A DNA stretch of 64,000 nucleotides from Botryobacter ruber (GTDB lineage Bacteria; Bacteroidota; Bacteroidia; Cytophagales; Hymenobacteraceae), in assembly GCF_003347595.2 (NCBI RefSeq), contig NZ_QCZK02000034.1, forward strand, positions 1 through 64,000, written 5' to 3'. This document shows, one piece after another, positions 17,633-27,125 of this stretch (position 1 is the stretch's first letter; each line of letters opens with the position of its first letter). The notes below the pieces were generated by a model, which was not told the DNA's origin, searched no databases, and saw only the letters and a program-made list of their open reading frames with translations. The translations under genes and the position numbers were made by a program.

Positions 17633-18334
17633 ATGAAAAAATTCGCGCACATTCAGGAAGCTGCCTACGAAGCAAACATGCAGCTTCCTAAATTGGGGCT
17701 GGTACTCTTTACCTTCGGTAACGTGAGTGCCGCCGACCGTGACATGGGTGTTTTTGCCATCAAACCGAGTGGTGTACCTTACGAAGATCTCTCGCCCAAG
17801 AAAATGGTGATCGTCGACTTCGACGGCAACATCGTACAAGGCACCCTCCGCCCTTCCTCCGATACCAAAACCCACGCGGTGCTGTACAAGCACTGGGAGA
17901 AAATCGGCGGCATCGTACACACCCACTCAACCTACGCCACCGCCTGGGCACAGGCCCAGCGCGACATTCCGATCTACGGCACTACCCACGCCGACCACAA
18001 CACAGTAGACATTCCCTGTGCTCCTCCTATGTCAGACGAAATGATACAGGGAGATTACGAGTACCAGACAGGTTTCCAGATCATGAACTACCTGCAGGAA
18101 AAAGGCATGAGCTACGAAGAAGTGGAAATGGTACTGGTAGGCAACCACGCTCCCTTTACCTGGGGAAAGACAGCCGAAAAAGCAGTCTACAACAGTGCTG
18201 TGGTAGAAGAGATTGCCCGTATGGCTTACCTGACCGAGCAGATACGCCCGTGGACTCCCCGTCTGCAGGACTCCCTCATCCGGAAGCATTACGAACGCAA
18301 ACATGGAGCTGACGCATATTACGGACAACAATAA
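17633..18334 (+). CDS. araD: L-ribulose-5-phosphate 4-epimerase
   Basis: A 233-aa class II aldolase-like enzyme converting L-ribulose 5-phosphate to D-xylulose 5-phosphate, the last step of the arabinose pathway. Zinc ligands are visible in HTHSTYATAW and in a later His (GNHAPFTWG). The SSDTKTHAVLY and GTTHADH segments are typical. It begins 7 bp after araB and ends 42 bp before the symporter gene; these three are one transcript. Confidence 0.95.
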   Translation: MKKFAHIQEAAYEANMQLPKLGLVLFTFGNVSAADRDMGVFAIKPSGVPYEDLSPKKMVIVDFDGNIVQGTLRPSSDTKTHAVLYKHWEKIGGIVHTHSTYATAWAQAQRDIPIYGTTHADHNTVDIPCAPPMSDEMIQGDYEYQTGFQIMNYLQEKGMSYEEVEMVLVGNHAPFTWGKTAEKAVYNSAVVEEIARMAYLTEQIRPWTPRLQDSLIRKHYERKHGADAYYGQQ

Positions 18335-18376
18335 AAACTAAATCTATTTGATCACACCTAACCCTTTCTACATCAA

Positions 18377-20257
18377 ATGACTTCTACCTCCGGATTCGCT
18401 CCAATAGATTACATCATCTTCATTATCTACGCCTGTGTGATTATCTTCATGGGTCTGTGGGTATCGAGATCTAAAAAAGGAGTTGAAAAAACAGCCCAGG
18501 AATACTTCCTGGCCGACAAATCGCTTACCTGGTGGGCCGTTGGCGCCTCCCTTATCGCTGCCAACATCTCAGCAGAACACTTTATCGGAACCTCCGGCTC
18601 CGGTTTTGCGATTGGTCTTGCCATTTCTGCCTACGAATGGATGGCCGCACTGGCACTTATCATTGTAGCCAAATACTTCCTGCCGGTGTTCATCGACAAA
18701 GGCATTTATACCATGCCGCAGTTCCTGAGCCAGCGCTTTAACAGGGGTGTAAGTACTGCTTTCGCTGTTTTCTGGCTGCTGGTGTACGTGTTCGTAAACC
18801 TGACCTCCGTAAGCTACCTGGGAGCGCTTGCCCTGGAGCAGATTATGGGTGTGCCACTGGTGTACGGCATCATCGGCCTGCTGTTGTTCTCTGCGATCTA
18901 CTCCATCTATGGCGGTCTGGAAGCGGTGGCCTGGACAGACGTTATCCAGGTAGTGTTCATGGTGGGCGGTGGCCTTATCACCACGTTCCTGGCCCTGGAC
19001 GCTGCCGGTATGGGAGATGGTATTTTTGCCGGTCTGGCCAGTGTCTACGAAAAAGGCCGCGACCACTTCTCCATGATTATCCCGGAAAACTACCTGTTTG
19101 TTCCGGATGGTTCCGGCGGTCAGAAAGATGCCTTCATCGACCTACCTGGTATTGCCGTTATTGCCGGTGCCATGTGGGCTACCAACCTGGGTTACTGGGG
19201 CTTTAACCAGTACATCATCCAGAAAGGTCTGGCGGCAAAAAGCATTAACGAAGCAAAACGTGGTCTTCTTTTCGCCGGTTACCTGAAGCTTTTGATGCCA
19301 ATTATCGTGGTTATCCCAGGTATTACGGCTTACGTGCTCCTGAACGCACACACTCCAGAAGAACTCTCTGCTATTCTGGGTAAATCCGTAGCCGACATCG
19401 GTACCATCAGCAAGTCTGACCAGGCGTATCCGTGGCTGCTGAAAAACTTTGTACCAACCGGTATCAGAGGGCTTGCTTTTGCGGCACTTGCTGCGGCCAT
19501 CGTTTCTTCCCTGGCTTCGATGGTAAACAGTACTTCCACCATCTTTACCATGGACATTTACAAGCCGTACTTCAGCCCGAATGCCAGCAACAAAACGCTT
19601 GTATTGGTTGGTAGAATTGTGGCCTTGATTGCCCTGGCAATTGCTGCCTTCGTAGCGCCGCAACTCGCTTCGCTTGACCAGGTGTTCCAGTACATCCAGG
19701 AGTATACCGGGTACATTTATCCGGGTGTGGTAGTGGTATTCGGTATGGGCCTTTTCTGGAAACAGATCACGCCAAACGCCGCCCTCTGGACTGCTATTGC
19801 CACTATTCCTGCCGGTATCATATTCAAGATCATCAGCCCGGACATGCCGTTCCTGCTGCGCATGGGATATGTGTTCATCATCCTCTGCATTATTGCCAGT
19901 GTGATTAGCTTCCTCGAGAAAGGCGCCAAAGTGCGTATGCCGCTTCCGGAGCCGGGTCGTCAGCGCCAGCTTACGGGCTACGCTTACCTGTTTTTTGTGC
20001 TGGGTGCAGTGGCGCTGGTGGCAACAGTAGTGCTAGCCGGTACCTTCACCACACTGGGCATGGAAGCAGGTTACTTTATGGCCGCTATGCTGGTGATGAT
20101 CGGCATTATTCTTTATACCAACGCACGCATCGAAATTGCCGATAAAAATGCGATTGTATCAGAACCTACACTCTTTAATACAGGTACACCATTTAATATT
20201 GGTGCCATCGGTATTATCGTAATTCTGTTTATGATTTACTATTTCCTGTGGCATTAA
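18377..20257 (+). CDS. sodium/sugar symporter (SSS family), probable arabinose importer
   Basis: A 626-aa inner-membrane protein with about 14 predicted helices. GASLIAANISAEHFIGTSGSG and FAALAAAIVSSLASMVNSTSTIF are the sodium:solute symporter signatures seen in SGLT and VSGLT proteins. A long helix pair near the C-terminus is normal for the family. Position between araD and araA makes L-arabinose the likely substrate (inference). A strong terminator-like hairpin follows its stop. Confidence 0.92.
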   Translation: MTSTSGFAPIDYIIFIIYACVIIFMGLWVSRSKKGVEKTAQEYFLADKSLTWWAVGASLIAANISAEHFIGTSGSGFAIGLAISAYEWMAALALIIVAKYFLPVFIDKGIYTMPQFLSQRFNRGVSTAFAVFWLLVYVFVNLTSVSYLGALALEQIMGVPLVYGIIGLLLFSAIYSIYGGLEAVAWTDVIQVVFMVGGGLITTFLALDAAGMGDGIFAGLASVYEKGRDHFSMIIPENYLFVPDGSGGQKDAFIDLPGIAVIAGAMWATNLGYWGFNQYIIQKGLAAKSINEAKRGLLFAGYLKLLMPIIVVIPGITAYVLLNAHTPEELSAILGKSVADIGTISKSDQAYPWLLKNFVPTGIRGLAFAALAAAIVSSLASMVNSTSTIFTMDIYKPYFSPNASNKTLVLVGRIVALIALAIAAFVAPQLASLDQVFQYIQEYTGYIYPGVVVVFGMGLFWKQITPNAALWTAIATIPAGIIFKIISPDMPFLLRMGYVFIILCIIASVISFLEKGAKVRMPLPEPGRQRQLTGYAYLFFVLGAVALVATVVLAGTFTTLGMEAGYFMAAMLVMIGIILYTNARIEIADKNAIVSEPTLFNTGTPFNIGAIGIIVILFMIYYFLWH

Positions 20258-20264
20258 TAGCCTG

Positions 20265-20304
20265 AAAAGCGTTGCAGCTGTAACAGGCTGTAACGCTTTT
20301 TTTT
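20265..20304 (+). terminator. terminator inside the arabinose operon
   Basis: AAAAGCGTTGCAGC pairs with GCTGTAACGCTTTT (two wobbles) around a short loop, followed by a run of 8 T. It lies between the symporter and araA, only about 40 bp before the araA start. Confidence 0.85.
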
Positions 20305-20343
20305 GTGTTAAATTCAATTACTGTAAAATATACAATTATTACC

Positions 20344-21849
20344 ATGATAGACTTAAAACAATTTGAACTCTGGTTTATAACCGGAAGCCAGGTTTTATAT
20401 GGCGAAGAAACATTAAGAGAAGTGGCAGATCACTCGCAGGAAATAGCGAATGGCCTGGACCAGTCAAAGCATATCCCGGTACGGGTGGTGTTTAAGCCTG
20501 TCGTTAAATCGACAGAGGAAATTTACAGCATTTGCCAGGAGGCCAATGTGGCCGAAAACTGTATCGGTGTCATTACTTGGATGCACACCTTCTCCCCTGC
20601 CAAAATGTGGATCCGCGGGCTGAACGTGCTCAAGAAACCATTGCTGCACCTGCACACCCAGTACAACCGCGACATTCCGTGGAGCTCCATCGACATGGAC
20701 TTCATGAACACAAACCAAAGCGCCCACGGCGACCGTGAATTCGGCTTTATGGTTTCCAGGATGCGCATCAACCGCAAAGTGGTTGTAGGTTACTGGCAGG
20801 AAGAAGACGTGCATCAGCAGATTGGCTCCTGGAGCCGCGCCGCCGCCGGCTGGAACGACTGGCAAGGCGCCAAGTTCGTTCGTTTCGGCGATAACATGCG
20901 CTTTGTAGCCGTTACAGATGGCGACAAAGTGGAGGCTGAGTTGAAGTTCGGTTTTGCTGTGAACACACACGGCATCGGTGACCTGGTACAGGTGATCAAT
21001 GAAGTTAGCGAAGAGACTGTAGATGGCCTGCTAGCTGAATACGAGGAGAAATACAACGTAGTGGACACCCTCAAAAAAGGAGGCGAGAAACACCAGTCGC
21101 TGCGTGATGCGGCCAGAATAGAAGCCGGTATGCGCAAATTCCTGCAGGATGGTGGCTACAAAGGCTTCTCCGATACCTTCGAAGACCTGCATGGTATGGT
21201 GCAGCTGCCAGGCCTGGCGGTACAGCGCCTGATGAACGAAGGCTATGGTTTTGCTGGCGAAGGCGACTGGAAAACAGCAGCCCTGGTACGTGCCATGAAA
21301 GTAATGGGCAGCGGCCTGGAAGGTGGCAACGCCTTCATGGAAGATTATACCTACCACTTCGATCCGAACAACGCGCTGGTATTAGGTTCACACATGCTGG
21401 AAGTAGACGAGTGTCTTGCTGCTGACAAACCATCCTGCGAAATTCATGCACTGGGCATTGGCGGTAAAGCCGATCCGGTTCGCCTGGTATTCAACTCGAA
21501 AGGTGGTCCTGCACTGAATGCCTCTGTGGTAGACATGGGCAACCGTTTCCGTTTGATCGTGAATGAAGTAGAAGCCGTAGAAAAGCAGCAGGACCTGCCA
21601 AACCTGCCGGTAGCCCGCGTGCTCTGGAAACCGCTTCCGGACATGAAAACCGGAGCAGCTGCCTGGATATTAGCCGGCGGCGCCCACCACACCTGCTACA
21701 GCCAGAACCTTTCGTCAGAACTCCTGCAGGACTTTGCTGAAATGGCCGGCATCGAATGTGTGGTTATCGACAAAGACACGAAACTGTCGCAGCTGAAAAA
21801 TGAACTGCGCTGGAGCGAAGTTTACTACCAGGTAAACAGCAGACTCTAG
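20344..21849 (+). CDS. araA: L-arabinose isomerase
   Basis: A 501-aa enzyme converting L-arabinose to L-ribulose, manganese-dependent. I start at ATG 20344 ([20 protein letters not shown]), which fits the known start of AraA (about 500 aa); an upstream GTG at 20305 overlaps the terminator tail. Characteristic stretches include [39 protein letters not shown] and [11 protein letters not shown], with the expected His/Glu metal ligands. It follows a terminator, so expression probably needs read-through or a second promoter; none was found. Confidence 0.96.
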   Translation: MIDLKQFELWFITGSQVLYGEETLREVADHSQEIANGLDQSKHIPVRVVFKPVVKSTEEIYSICQEANVAENCIGVITWMHTFSPAKMWIRGLNVLKKPLLHLHTQYNRDIPWSSIDMDFMNTNQSAHGDREFGFMVSRMRINRKVVVGYWQEEDVHQQIGSWSRAAAGWNDWQGAKFVRFGDNMRFVAVTDGDKVEAELKFGFAVNTHGIGDLVQVINEVSEETVDGLLAEYEEKYNVVDTLKKGGEKHQSLRDAARIEAGMRKFLQDGGYKGFSDTFEDLHGMVQLPGLAVQRLMNEGYGFAGEGDWKTAALVRAMKVMGSGLEGGNAFMEDYTYHFDPNNALVLGSHMLEVDECLAADKPSCEIHALGIGGKADPVRLVFNSKGGPALNASVVDMGNRFRLIVNEVEAVEKQQDLPNLPVARVLWKPLPDMKTGAAAWILAGGAHHTCYSQNLSSELLQDFAEMAGIECVVIDKDTKLSQLKNELRWSEVYYQVNSRL

Positions 21850-21860
21850 TAGTTGTATTT

Positions 21861-21910
21861 TAAGCCATAAAAAAAAGCGGGTGTAACAACCCGCTTTTTT
21901 TTATGGCTTA
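21861..21910. terminator. bidirectional rho-independent terminator
   Basis: An almost perfect inverted repeat: arm TAAGCCATAAAAAAAAGCGG plus GT, a short loop, and the mirrored arm CCGCTTTTTTTTATGGCTTA. Directly after araA. Confidence 0.95.
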
Positions 21911-21928
21911 TAGGACCGTTTTTATTTA

Positions 21929-21956
21929 CTGCTCCTGCCACCATAGCCGCTGCTCC
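21929..21956 (+). repeat. dispersed ~30-bp repeat, copy 8
   Basis: CTGCTCCTGCCACCATAGCC followed by GCTGCTCC; a variant with CATAG in place of CACAG. Confidence 0.8.
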
Positions 21957-22049
21957 TTTGTCTGAACAGGATTAAACAGATGTAAGGATTAACAGGATCT
22001 CAATTTAGTCTTGCAGGCATTTGCACATTAAAAATTAGCACATTATAAT

Positions 22050-22080
22050 CTGCTGCTCCTGCCACCATAGCCTCTGCTGC
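22050..22080 (+). repeat. dispersed ~30-bp repeat, copy 9
   Basis: CTGCTGCTCCTGCCACCATA followed by GCCTCTGCTGC; same CATAG variant as copy 8. Confidence 0.8.
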
Positions 22081-22166
22081 ATTATTTACAGCCTGCCTGT
22101 TCCGGCCGCCTCTTAGTTATCCCTAGCGGTATGAAAGCAACATTAGGCTTAACGCAGGTTACTTTC

Positions 22167-22174
22167 TACATTTG
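22167..22174 (+). promoter_or_regulatory. -7 box of the phzF-like gene
   Basis: TACATTTG, an exact TAnnTTTG match, 37 bp upstream of the ATG at 22211. Confidence 0.5.
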
Positions 22175-22210
22175 TAACTGTAGTCCGTGTAAGACCTAAC
22201 CTATAAATTA

Positions 22211-22999
22211 ATGGAACAGAAAATATACCAGGTAGATGCTTTTGCAGATGAAGTCTTCTCAGGGAACCCGGCGGCCGTGTGCCCACTTCAGCAGTGGCTG
22301 CCCGATAAGACCATGCTTCAAATAGCCAGCGAGAATAACCTGTCGGAAACAGCCTTTTATGTAAAGCAGGGCGACCGGTATGAGCTGCGGTGGTTTACTC
22401 CTACTGTGGAAGTAGACTTGTGTGGCCATGCGACCTTAGCCGCTGCTTACGTGCTGTTCAACCACGAAAACCACCCCGGCGACAACATCGAATTTCATTC
22501 TCCCAGGAGCGGCAAACTGGTCGTAACACGGCAGGGCGACCTGCTGACGCTGAACTTCCCGACCGATACCATCGAACCGCTGGCACTTTCTGATGACATA
22601 AAAACCGGATTTAACCTACAGCCGCTGGCTGCTTTTAAAGGCAAAACGGATATCATGGTAGCGTTTGAAAAGGAAGAGGATATCCGGAATCTGGTACCAA
22701 ACCTTGGCGCAATAGCCAGACTGCAGGCACGTGGTGTGATAGCTACAGCCAAAGGAGATAATAGCGATTTTGTTTCGAGGTTCTTTGCGCCACAGGTAGG
22801 CGTAAACGAAGATCCGGTAACGGGCTCTGCCCATACCACCCTGATCCCATTCTGGGCGGAAAAGCTGGGGAAAAATGATCTGAAAGCAGTTCAGTTGTCA
22901 GCGCGCAAAGGGTACCTGCAATGCCGTTATCTTGGAGAGCGGGTGGAAATTGGGGGCTATGGCCGGCTCTATATGCGCGGAGAGATTTTTCTGAGCTAA
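22211..22999 (+). CDS. PhzF-family isomerase
   Basis: A 262-aa protein of the PhzF/diaminopimelate-epimerase fold. It begins KIYQVDAFADEVFSGNPAAV, has the catalytic Glu in SENNLSETAFY, and the second-domain motif DPVTGSAHTTL. These are the hallmarks of PhzF-like proteins, most of which have no known substrate outside phenazine producers. No other phenazine genes are nearby, so a phenazine role is unlikely. Monocistronic. Confidence 0.92.
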   Translation: MEQKIYQVDAFADEVFSGNPAAVCPLQQWLPDKTMLQIASENNLSETAFYVKQGDRYELRWFTPTVEVDLCGHATLAAAYVLFNHENHPGDNIEFHSPRSGKLVVTRQGDLLTLNFPTDTIEPLALSDDIKTGFNLQPLAAFKGKTDIMVAFEKEEDIRNLVPNLGAIARLQARGVIATAKGDNSDFVSRFFAPQVGVNEDPVTGSAHTTLIPFWAEKLGKNDLKAVQLSARKGYLQCRYLGERVEIGGYGRLYMRGEIFLS

Positions 23000-23019
23000 T
23001 TACGAGGGGCAGCAAATGA

Positions 23020-23059
23020 AAAGAGATAGCAGCTGCAATGTTGTGCGCTCTATCTCTTT
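23020..23059. terminator. possible terminator hairpin
   Basis: AAAGAGATAG pairs perfectly with CTATCTCTTT around a 20-nt loop, between convergent genes. The T-run is short (TCTTTCC), so efficiency is uncertain. Confidence 0.5.
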
Positions 23060-23078
23060 CCATGATTGCTAAAAATAT

Positions 23079-23113
23079 TCTGCTGCACCAGCCACCACAG
23101 CCTCTGCTCCTCC
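23079..23113 (+). repeat. dispersed ~30-bp repeat, copy 10
   Basis: TCTGCTGCACCAGCCACCAC followed by AGCCTCTGCTCCTC, just past the 3' end of the HAD gene. Confidence 0.8.
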
Positions 23114-23138
23114 TCTCAGGCTGTCACGCAGGAAAAGC

Positions 23139-23813
23139 TTATACCTTCACAGCAAATAGCTCCTGCACCTGTGGGTCGGTATAGTCCTTAACGAACATGA
23201 GAATGTTGTTGTAGCGCTCAAATTCCTCTTTGTCGTGCATGGTAGTCAGCACCACGCAGGGCATGCCGGCATTTTGTGCTGCCTCTACTCCTTTTGGCGC
23301 ATCTTCAAACACGATGCATTCTTCCGGCCGCACGCCCAGCAACTCTGCCCCTTTCAGGAATGTTTCCGGATCGGGTTTGCTTGTGTTTACATGGTCGGCG
23401 CTTACAATGGCCTTGAAGTAACGCCTGATATCCAGGTTGTCGAGCACAAAGTCCACGTTGAACATGATGGCCGCGGAACCAATGGCCATGTAAATGTTAT
23501 TCGTTGCGGCTTTTTCCAGAAATTCATCCAGCCCGTCAATCAGTTTCAGGTGCTCGAAATAAGCTTTCTGATAACGCCGCTCCTTCTCTACAGAAAGTTC
23601 GTTTGCTTTTTCGTCGGTAAAATATCCTTTACCGAAAACACGCTCCAGGAGCTCTATATTTTTCCCATACATCTGTACCTTCACTTCCTCCCACGAAAGT
23701 CCGGCTTGCAGGTCTTCGTTCAGAATCTGGTACCAGGCTTTGGTGTGAAAGTGCATATCATCGATCATGGTTCCGTTTAAGTCAAACAGAAATGCTTTAG
23801 GTGATATCGTCAT
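23139..23813 (-). CDS. HAD-superfamily hydrolase, beta-phosphoglucomutase-like
   Basis: A 224-aa protein from ATG 23813; the frame is open to 23840 but family members begin close to the first strand (KAFLFDLNGT). It has a cap domain after motif I, motif II Ser/Thr (IGSAA), motif III Lys (SKPDPETFLKGA) and acidic motif IV (IVFEDAPKGVEAA). This is the subfamily I layout of beta-phosphoglucomutase and phosphoglycolate-type phosphatases. Motif I is DLNGT rather than DLDGT, so the usual acid/base Asp is Asn13 (see findings). Substrate unknown. Confidence 0.88.
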   Translation of the reverse strand: MTISPKAFLFDLNGTMIDDMHFHTKAWYQILNEDLQAGLSWEEVKVQMYGKNIELLERVFGKGYFTDEKANELSVEKERRYQKAYFEHLKLIDGLDEFLEKAATNNIYMAIGSAAIMFNVDFVLDNLDIRRYFKAIVSADHVNTSKPDPETFLKGAELLGVRPEECIVFEDAPKGVEAAQNAGMPCVVLTTMHDKEEFERYNNILMFVKDYTDPQVQELFAVKV

Positions 23814-23973
23814 AACGTAATAATTGTGATTAAACTGCAAGCTAAAACAAAAAATCCACCTGTGGTAATAAAACAGACAGCAGAAGCATATGTTGATCGT
23901 TTTAATTCCTGCATTTATCCTGTATATTTCCAGCTAAACAGGCCCTTGCCTGTCTCATTTAATTTTTCCGCCT

Positions 23974-24522
23974 ATGCAAATAAGTGCAGAATTAAAGAAA
24001 GCCATCAGCAACCTGAGCCACACCGAAAAAGATAAGCTGCTTTTCCGGTTGCTCAAACTGAACCCCGACCTCATCAACCGCCTGCAGTATGAGCTGGTAG
24101 AGCAGGGCGAATCGCTGCAGGAACGCCGCGAGGAGGTGGCAAAGCAAATAAAGCAGGTGGCACAGTGGGAACCTTACTCCCCGGGTTACCTGATGATGGA
24201 CATGCGCTCGCTCAATGCAGAAATTACGCGCCATGTAAAATACACAAAAGACAAAGAGGGCGAAATTCAACTCACGCTGCTGCTGCTTCGTGTTTTCCTG
24301 GAGCAACACCTGAAGTTTATAGTTAACAACCTGCACCGAGCCGATACGCTGCAACAGTACCTGGTAAAGCGCATGCAGGTAGTGCTGGAAAAGCTGTCGA
24401 AAATGCACGAAGACCTGTACCTGGAATATGAAGCGGATGTAAATTATATTCTGGAAAAACTGCATACAAAAGTAGCTCCCAAACGTGCGGAAAATACTTT
24501 GCCAAAGCACTGGCCTGCCTGA
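23974..24522 (+). CDS. helical protein of unknown function
   Basis: A 182-aa, charged, almost entirely alpha-helical protein (ELKKAISNLSHTEKDKLLFR, many Gln/Glu/Lys and Leu at heptad spacing through residue 165) without signal peptide or membrane segments. I do not recognise a named family; it resembles conserved hypothetical proteins of Cytophagales. ATG 23974 is the first good start. No operon partner: a divergent HAD gene lies upstream and about 220 bp separate it from the next gene. Confidence 0.75.
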   Translation: MQISAELKKAISNLSHTEKDKLLFRLLKLNPDLINRLQYELVEQGESLQERREEVAKQIKQVAQWEPYSPGYLMMDMRSLNAEITRHVKYTKDKEGEIQLTLLLLRVFLEQHLKFIVNNLHRADTLQQYLVKRMQVVLEKLSKMHEDLYLEYEADVNYILEKLHTKVAPKRAENTLPKHWPA

Positions 24523-24744
24523 TAGCGCACTGCAACTTTTTTTACCGGCCCCTGGCAAACCTGTCGCGTGCATTCACCATTTTCTGAAAACTATTCAGAC
24601 CTGAATCGGTTAATGATATAAATGGGAACGCGGGTATGGATGTGGTGTCTGACACTGCAACATACACCTGTATCTACCTAAGCTACAGTGATTTGACTAC
24701 ATGGCACAACACCAATTCAATCATTATTCGAATAAAAAAACCAG

Positions 24745-26193
24745 TTGAAAAAACGAGATTTTGATGCCGTCGTTGTCGGTTCAGGACCCAATGGGCTGGC
24801 AGCTGCTATTACCATGCAGGAAGCTGGCCTGTCGGTTCTGCTTCTGGAATGTAAGGATACGATTGGGGGAGGTTTACGTTCTGCTGAACTAACCCTGCCT
24901 GGATTTGTTCACGATATCTGTTCTGCCATTCATCCGCTGGCTGTTGAATCGCCTTTTTTTAAAACCTTACCCCTGGCCGCGCACGGACTCCGCTTTGTAA
25001 CTCCAACCGTTGCTGCAGCTCATCCCTTTGATAATGGCACAGCCGCTGTGCTGCAAAAATCAATAGAAAAAACGGCCTGCTCGCTTAACGGCGACAAAAA
25101 CGCTTACCTCAACCTGATAGCGCCCCTGGTAAACGACTGGCCTGATATTGCGCTCTCAACGCTCGGTCCGCTCCGCCTGCCGAAGCACCCGCTGGCTATG
25201 GCCCGGTTTGGTTGGAATGCCTTAACTTCAGCAGAGTTCCTGGCAAGGCTCCGGTTTCAGACAGTTGAGGCACGTGGCCTTTGGGCAGGTATGGCGGCAC
25301 ACGCCATTCAACCCTTATCTAAAATTACGACCTCAGCAATCGGACTGGTACTTATGGCGATGGGACATCTGAATGGGTGGCCTGTTCCAGTTGGAGGTTC
25401 CCAGTCGATAGCAACCGCACTGGCAGCCTATTTCACATCCATCGGCGGAAAAATTGAAACGGGTGTTTACGTAAAAAACCTGAAACAGCTGCCTTCTGCT
25501 CATGCCGTGCTGCTGGATGTAACGCCAAAGCAGCTGTTGTCTATTGCCGGCCATGAATTTTCGAGCCTGTATAAATGGCAGCTGCAACGGTACCGGTACG
25601 GCATGGGAGTGTTTAAAATCGACTGGGCATTAGATGGTCCCGTGCCTTTTAAGGCAGCAGAATGCCGGCAGGCGGGCACCGTTCACCTCGGAAATACACT
25701 GGAAGAAATAGCTTCGGCGGAAAAAATAACCTCTGTGGGCATACACCCGGAGCGGCCCTTTGTACTGCTGGCACAGCAAAGCCTCTTCGACACCACGCGG
25801 GCACCGGAAGGCAAGCACACAGCCTGGGCCTATTGCCATGTACCTAATGGCTCCGAGACAGACATGACTGCTGCCATCGAAAACCAGGTGGAGCGGTTTG
25901 CCCCCGGTTTTAAAGACCTGATCCTGGCCCGGCACACCATGCACACCGCCCAGATGCACGAGTACAATCCGAACTACATCGGCGGCGACATCAATGGCGG
26001 CAAACTAAATATCAGGCAGTTATATACCCGCCCGGCCTTGCGGCTCTCGCCCTACAGAACCTCCGCAAAAGGAATCTACATCTGCTCGTCCTCTACCCCG
26101 CCCGGTGGCGGCGTGCATGGCATGTGCGGCTACCATGCCGCACGGGTAGCGCTGAAAGATGTGTTTGAGCTGCAGGCAAGGGAGTTGGTGTAA
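24745..26193 (+). CDS. FAD-dependent phytoene-dehydrogenase-like oxidoreductase
   Basis: A 482-aa protein starting at TTG 24745. The N-terminal dinucleotide-binding motif (AVVVGSGPNGLAAAITMQEA, then LLLECKDTIGGG) is that of the carotenoid isomerase/phytoene desaturase (CrtI/COG1233) family. The C-terminal FAD-contact region (GIYICSSSTPPGGGVHGMCG) is also present. No other carotenoid genes are in the window, so the substrate is open; members include retinol saturase-like and uncharacterised enzymes. Length is typical. Confidence 0.88.
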   Translation: MKKRDFDAVVVGSGPNGLAAAITMQEAGLSVLLLECKDTIGGGLRSAELTLPGFVHDICSAIHPLAVESPFFKTLPLAAHGLRFVTPTVAAAHPFDNGTAAVLQKSIEKTACSLNGDKNAYLNLIAPLVNDWPDIALSTLGPLRLPKHPLAMARFGWNALTSAEFLARLRFQTVEARGLWAGMAAHAIQPLSKITTSAIGLVLMAMGHLNGWPVPVGGSQSIATALAAYFTSIGGKIETGVYVKNLKQLPSAHAVLLDVTPKQLLSIAGHEFSSLYKWQLQRYRYGMGVFKIDWALDGPVPFKAAECRQAGTVHLGNTLEEIASAEKITSVGIHPERPFVLLAQQSLFDTTRAPEGKHTAWAYCHVPNGSETDMTAAIENQVERFAPGFKDLILARHTMHTAQMHEYNPNYIGGDINGGKLNIRQLYTRPALRLSPYRTSAKGIYICSSSTPPGGGVHGMCGYHAARVALKDVFELQARELV

Positions 26194-26221
26194 AAGTGGC
26201 TGTTGCTGCATTAATTCCCGA

Positions 26222-26683
26222 TTATTTTACAAACAACCTCGGATCAAATTCAAAAGGTTCGGAATTGATAATTGTTATTTGTTGAAAATCTTTGTGACGT
26301 GGGTTTAGCAGGTAATTGTAATTGCCTTTTACAGTTGCAGATGGCACTTTTAATACCAGGTACTCCGCTTCATTAACAAAAGCATCTCCCAGCTCCTGGG
26401 TAGCATTTGGGTGCGGGAACAGCTTCCAGTCTGGAGGCAGCGAATCAGCTGTAAGTTCCTTTATAGCAATCATATCAGGAATATTGACGCTGATGAGGTA
26501 ATAATCTTCGGGAATAACACCCAGCGGCGTATGCACCGCAATCTCTACGGTACAAAGGGCAATCGATTCACAGGTATAGAGCATAGCGACGCCCTTGGTG
26601 TTCCAGCGGCCTCCCGCCAGTTCTGCTCCTTTACCTGATAAGTCGTTCCTGAATTTGCCTTTGCTCAGGCGATACACGATCAT
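26222..26683 (-). CDS. RES-domain toxin of a type II toxin-antitoxin pair
   Basis: A 153-aa RES-domain protein. It starts MIVYRLSKGKF and shows the conserved Arg (Arg5), GGRWNTKG, a Tyr in MLYTCES and the following Glu of a TVEIAVH helix. RES toxins (MbcT, ParT, Res) consume NAD+ or ADP-ribosylate targets to halt growth. Its start overlaps the antitoxin stop by 4 bp, the usual arrangement (antitoxin first). It ends convergently with the oxidoreductase gene, 28 bp apart. Confidence 0.92.
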   Translation of the reverse strand: MIVYRLSKGKFRNDLSGKGAELAGGRWNTKGVAMLYTCESIALCTVEIAVHTPLGVIPEDYYLISVNIPDMIAIKELTADSLPPDWKLFPHPNATQELGDAFVNEAEYLVLKVPSATVKGNYNYLLNPRHKDFQQITIINSEPFEFDPRLFVK

Positions 26684-27108
26684 GCCAGCACCCCATGCTC
26701 TATACGCGTCAGTTCATCCCTTAACAAGCTGATTCCAAAAGTGCTATCCAACAGCTCTTTTGGCCTTACACCGCCCAAGGCGACATTCTTAGATTCGAGC
26801 CAGGTGTTAAACTTGTCAGGATTGCCGAATACCTCAATTCCTTTGTTATAGACCAGCGTAATCTCGATAATCTTTTCGGAATGAATTGGATCGAATGTAC
26901 GTTCCTCTTTTTTGTAACGCTGAAACGTTCTTTCGGAAAGGTGCAGAAATGCAGACCAATCCTCGGAACTGAAAGGACTTCTATCGGCGATGGATTTGAA
27001 AACGGTATATTTTATACCCTCGCGCACAGTTTTTATTAGCGCGAAAACATCTCTGTCGTCGATTAACTTATAACTTAAGCTGCTGTCTATTTTAAGGGCC
27101 TTTGCCAT
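26680..27108 (-). CDS. Xre/MbcA/ParS-type antitoxin
   Basis: A 142-aa protein. The first half is an Xre-like DNA-binding region (EDWSAFLHLSERTFQRYKKE). The C-terminal part (VFGNPDKFNTWLESKNVALGGVRPKELLDSTFG) is the DUF2384 toxin-binding domain of MbcA/ParS/Xre antitoxins; the GGxxPxELLD motif inserts near the RES active site in known complexes. It is the first gene of the pair, probably autoregulated through the repeats in its promoter. Confidence 0.92.
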   Translation of the reverse strand: MAKALKIDSSLSYKLIDDRDVFALIKTVREGIKYTVFKSIADRSPFSSEDWSAFLHLSERTFQRYKKEERTFDPIHSEKIIEITLVYNKGIEVFGNPDKFNTWLESKNVALGGVRPKELLDSTFGISLLRDELTRIEHGVLA

Positions 27109-27125
27109 ACAGAATCAATTATTCT

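Larger units (their letters stand above)
21911..22210. other. intergenic region with two repeat copies
   Basis: Holds dispersed repeats 8 and 9, both of the CCATAGCC variant and 120 bp apart, then the phzF promoter. No supported gene. Confidence 0.5.

Noticed and set aside
22211-22999. Phenazine biosynthesis locus suggested by the PhzF-like gene
   Set aside because: No other phz gene is nearby and PhzF-like proteins are common in bacteria that make no phenazines.
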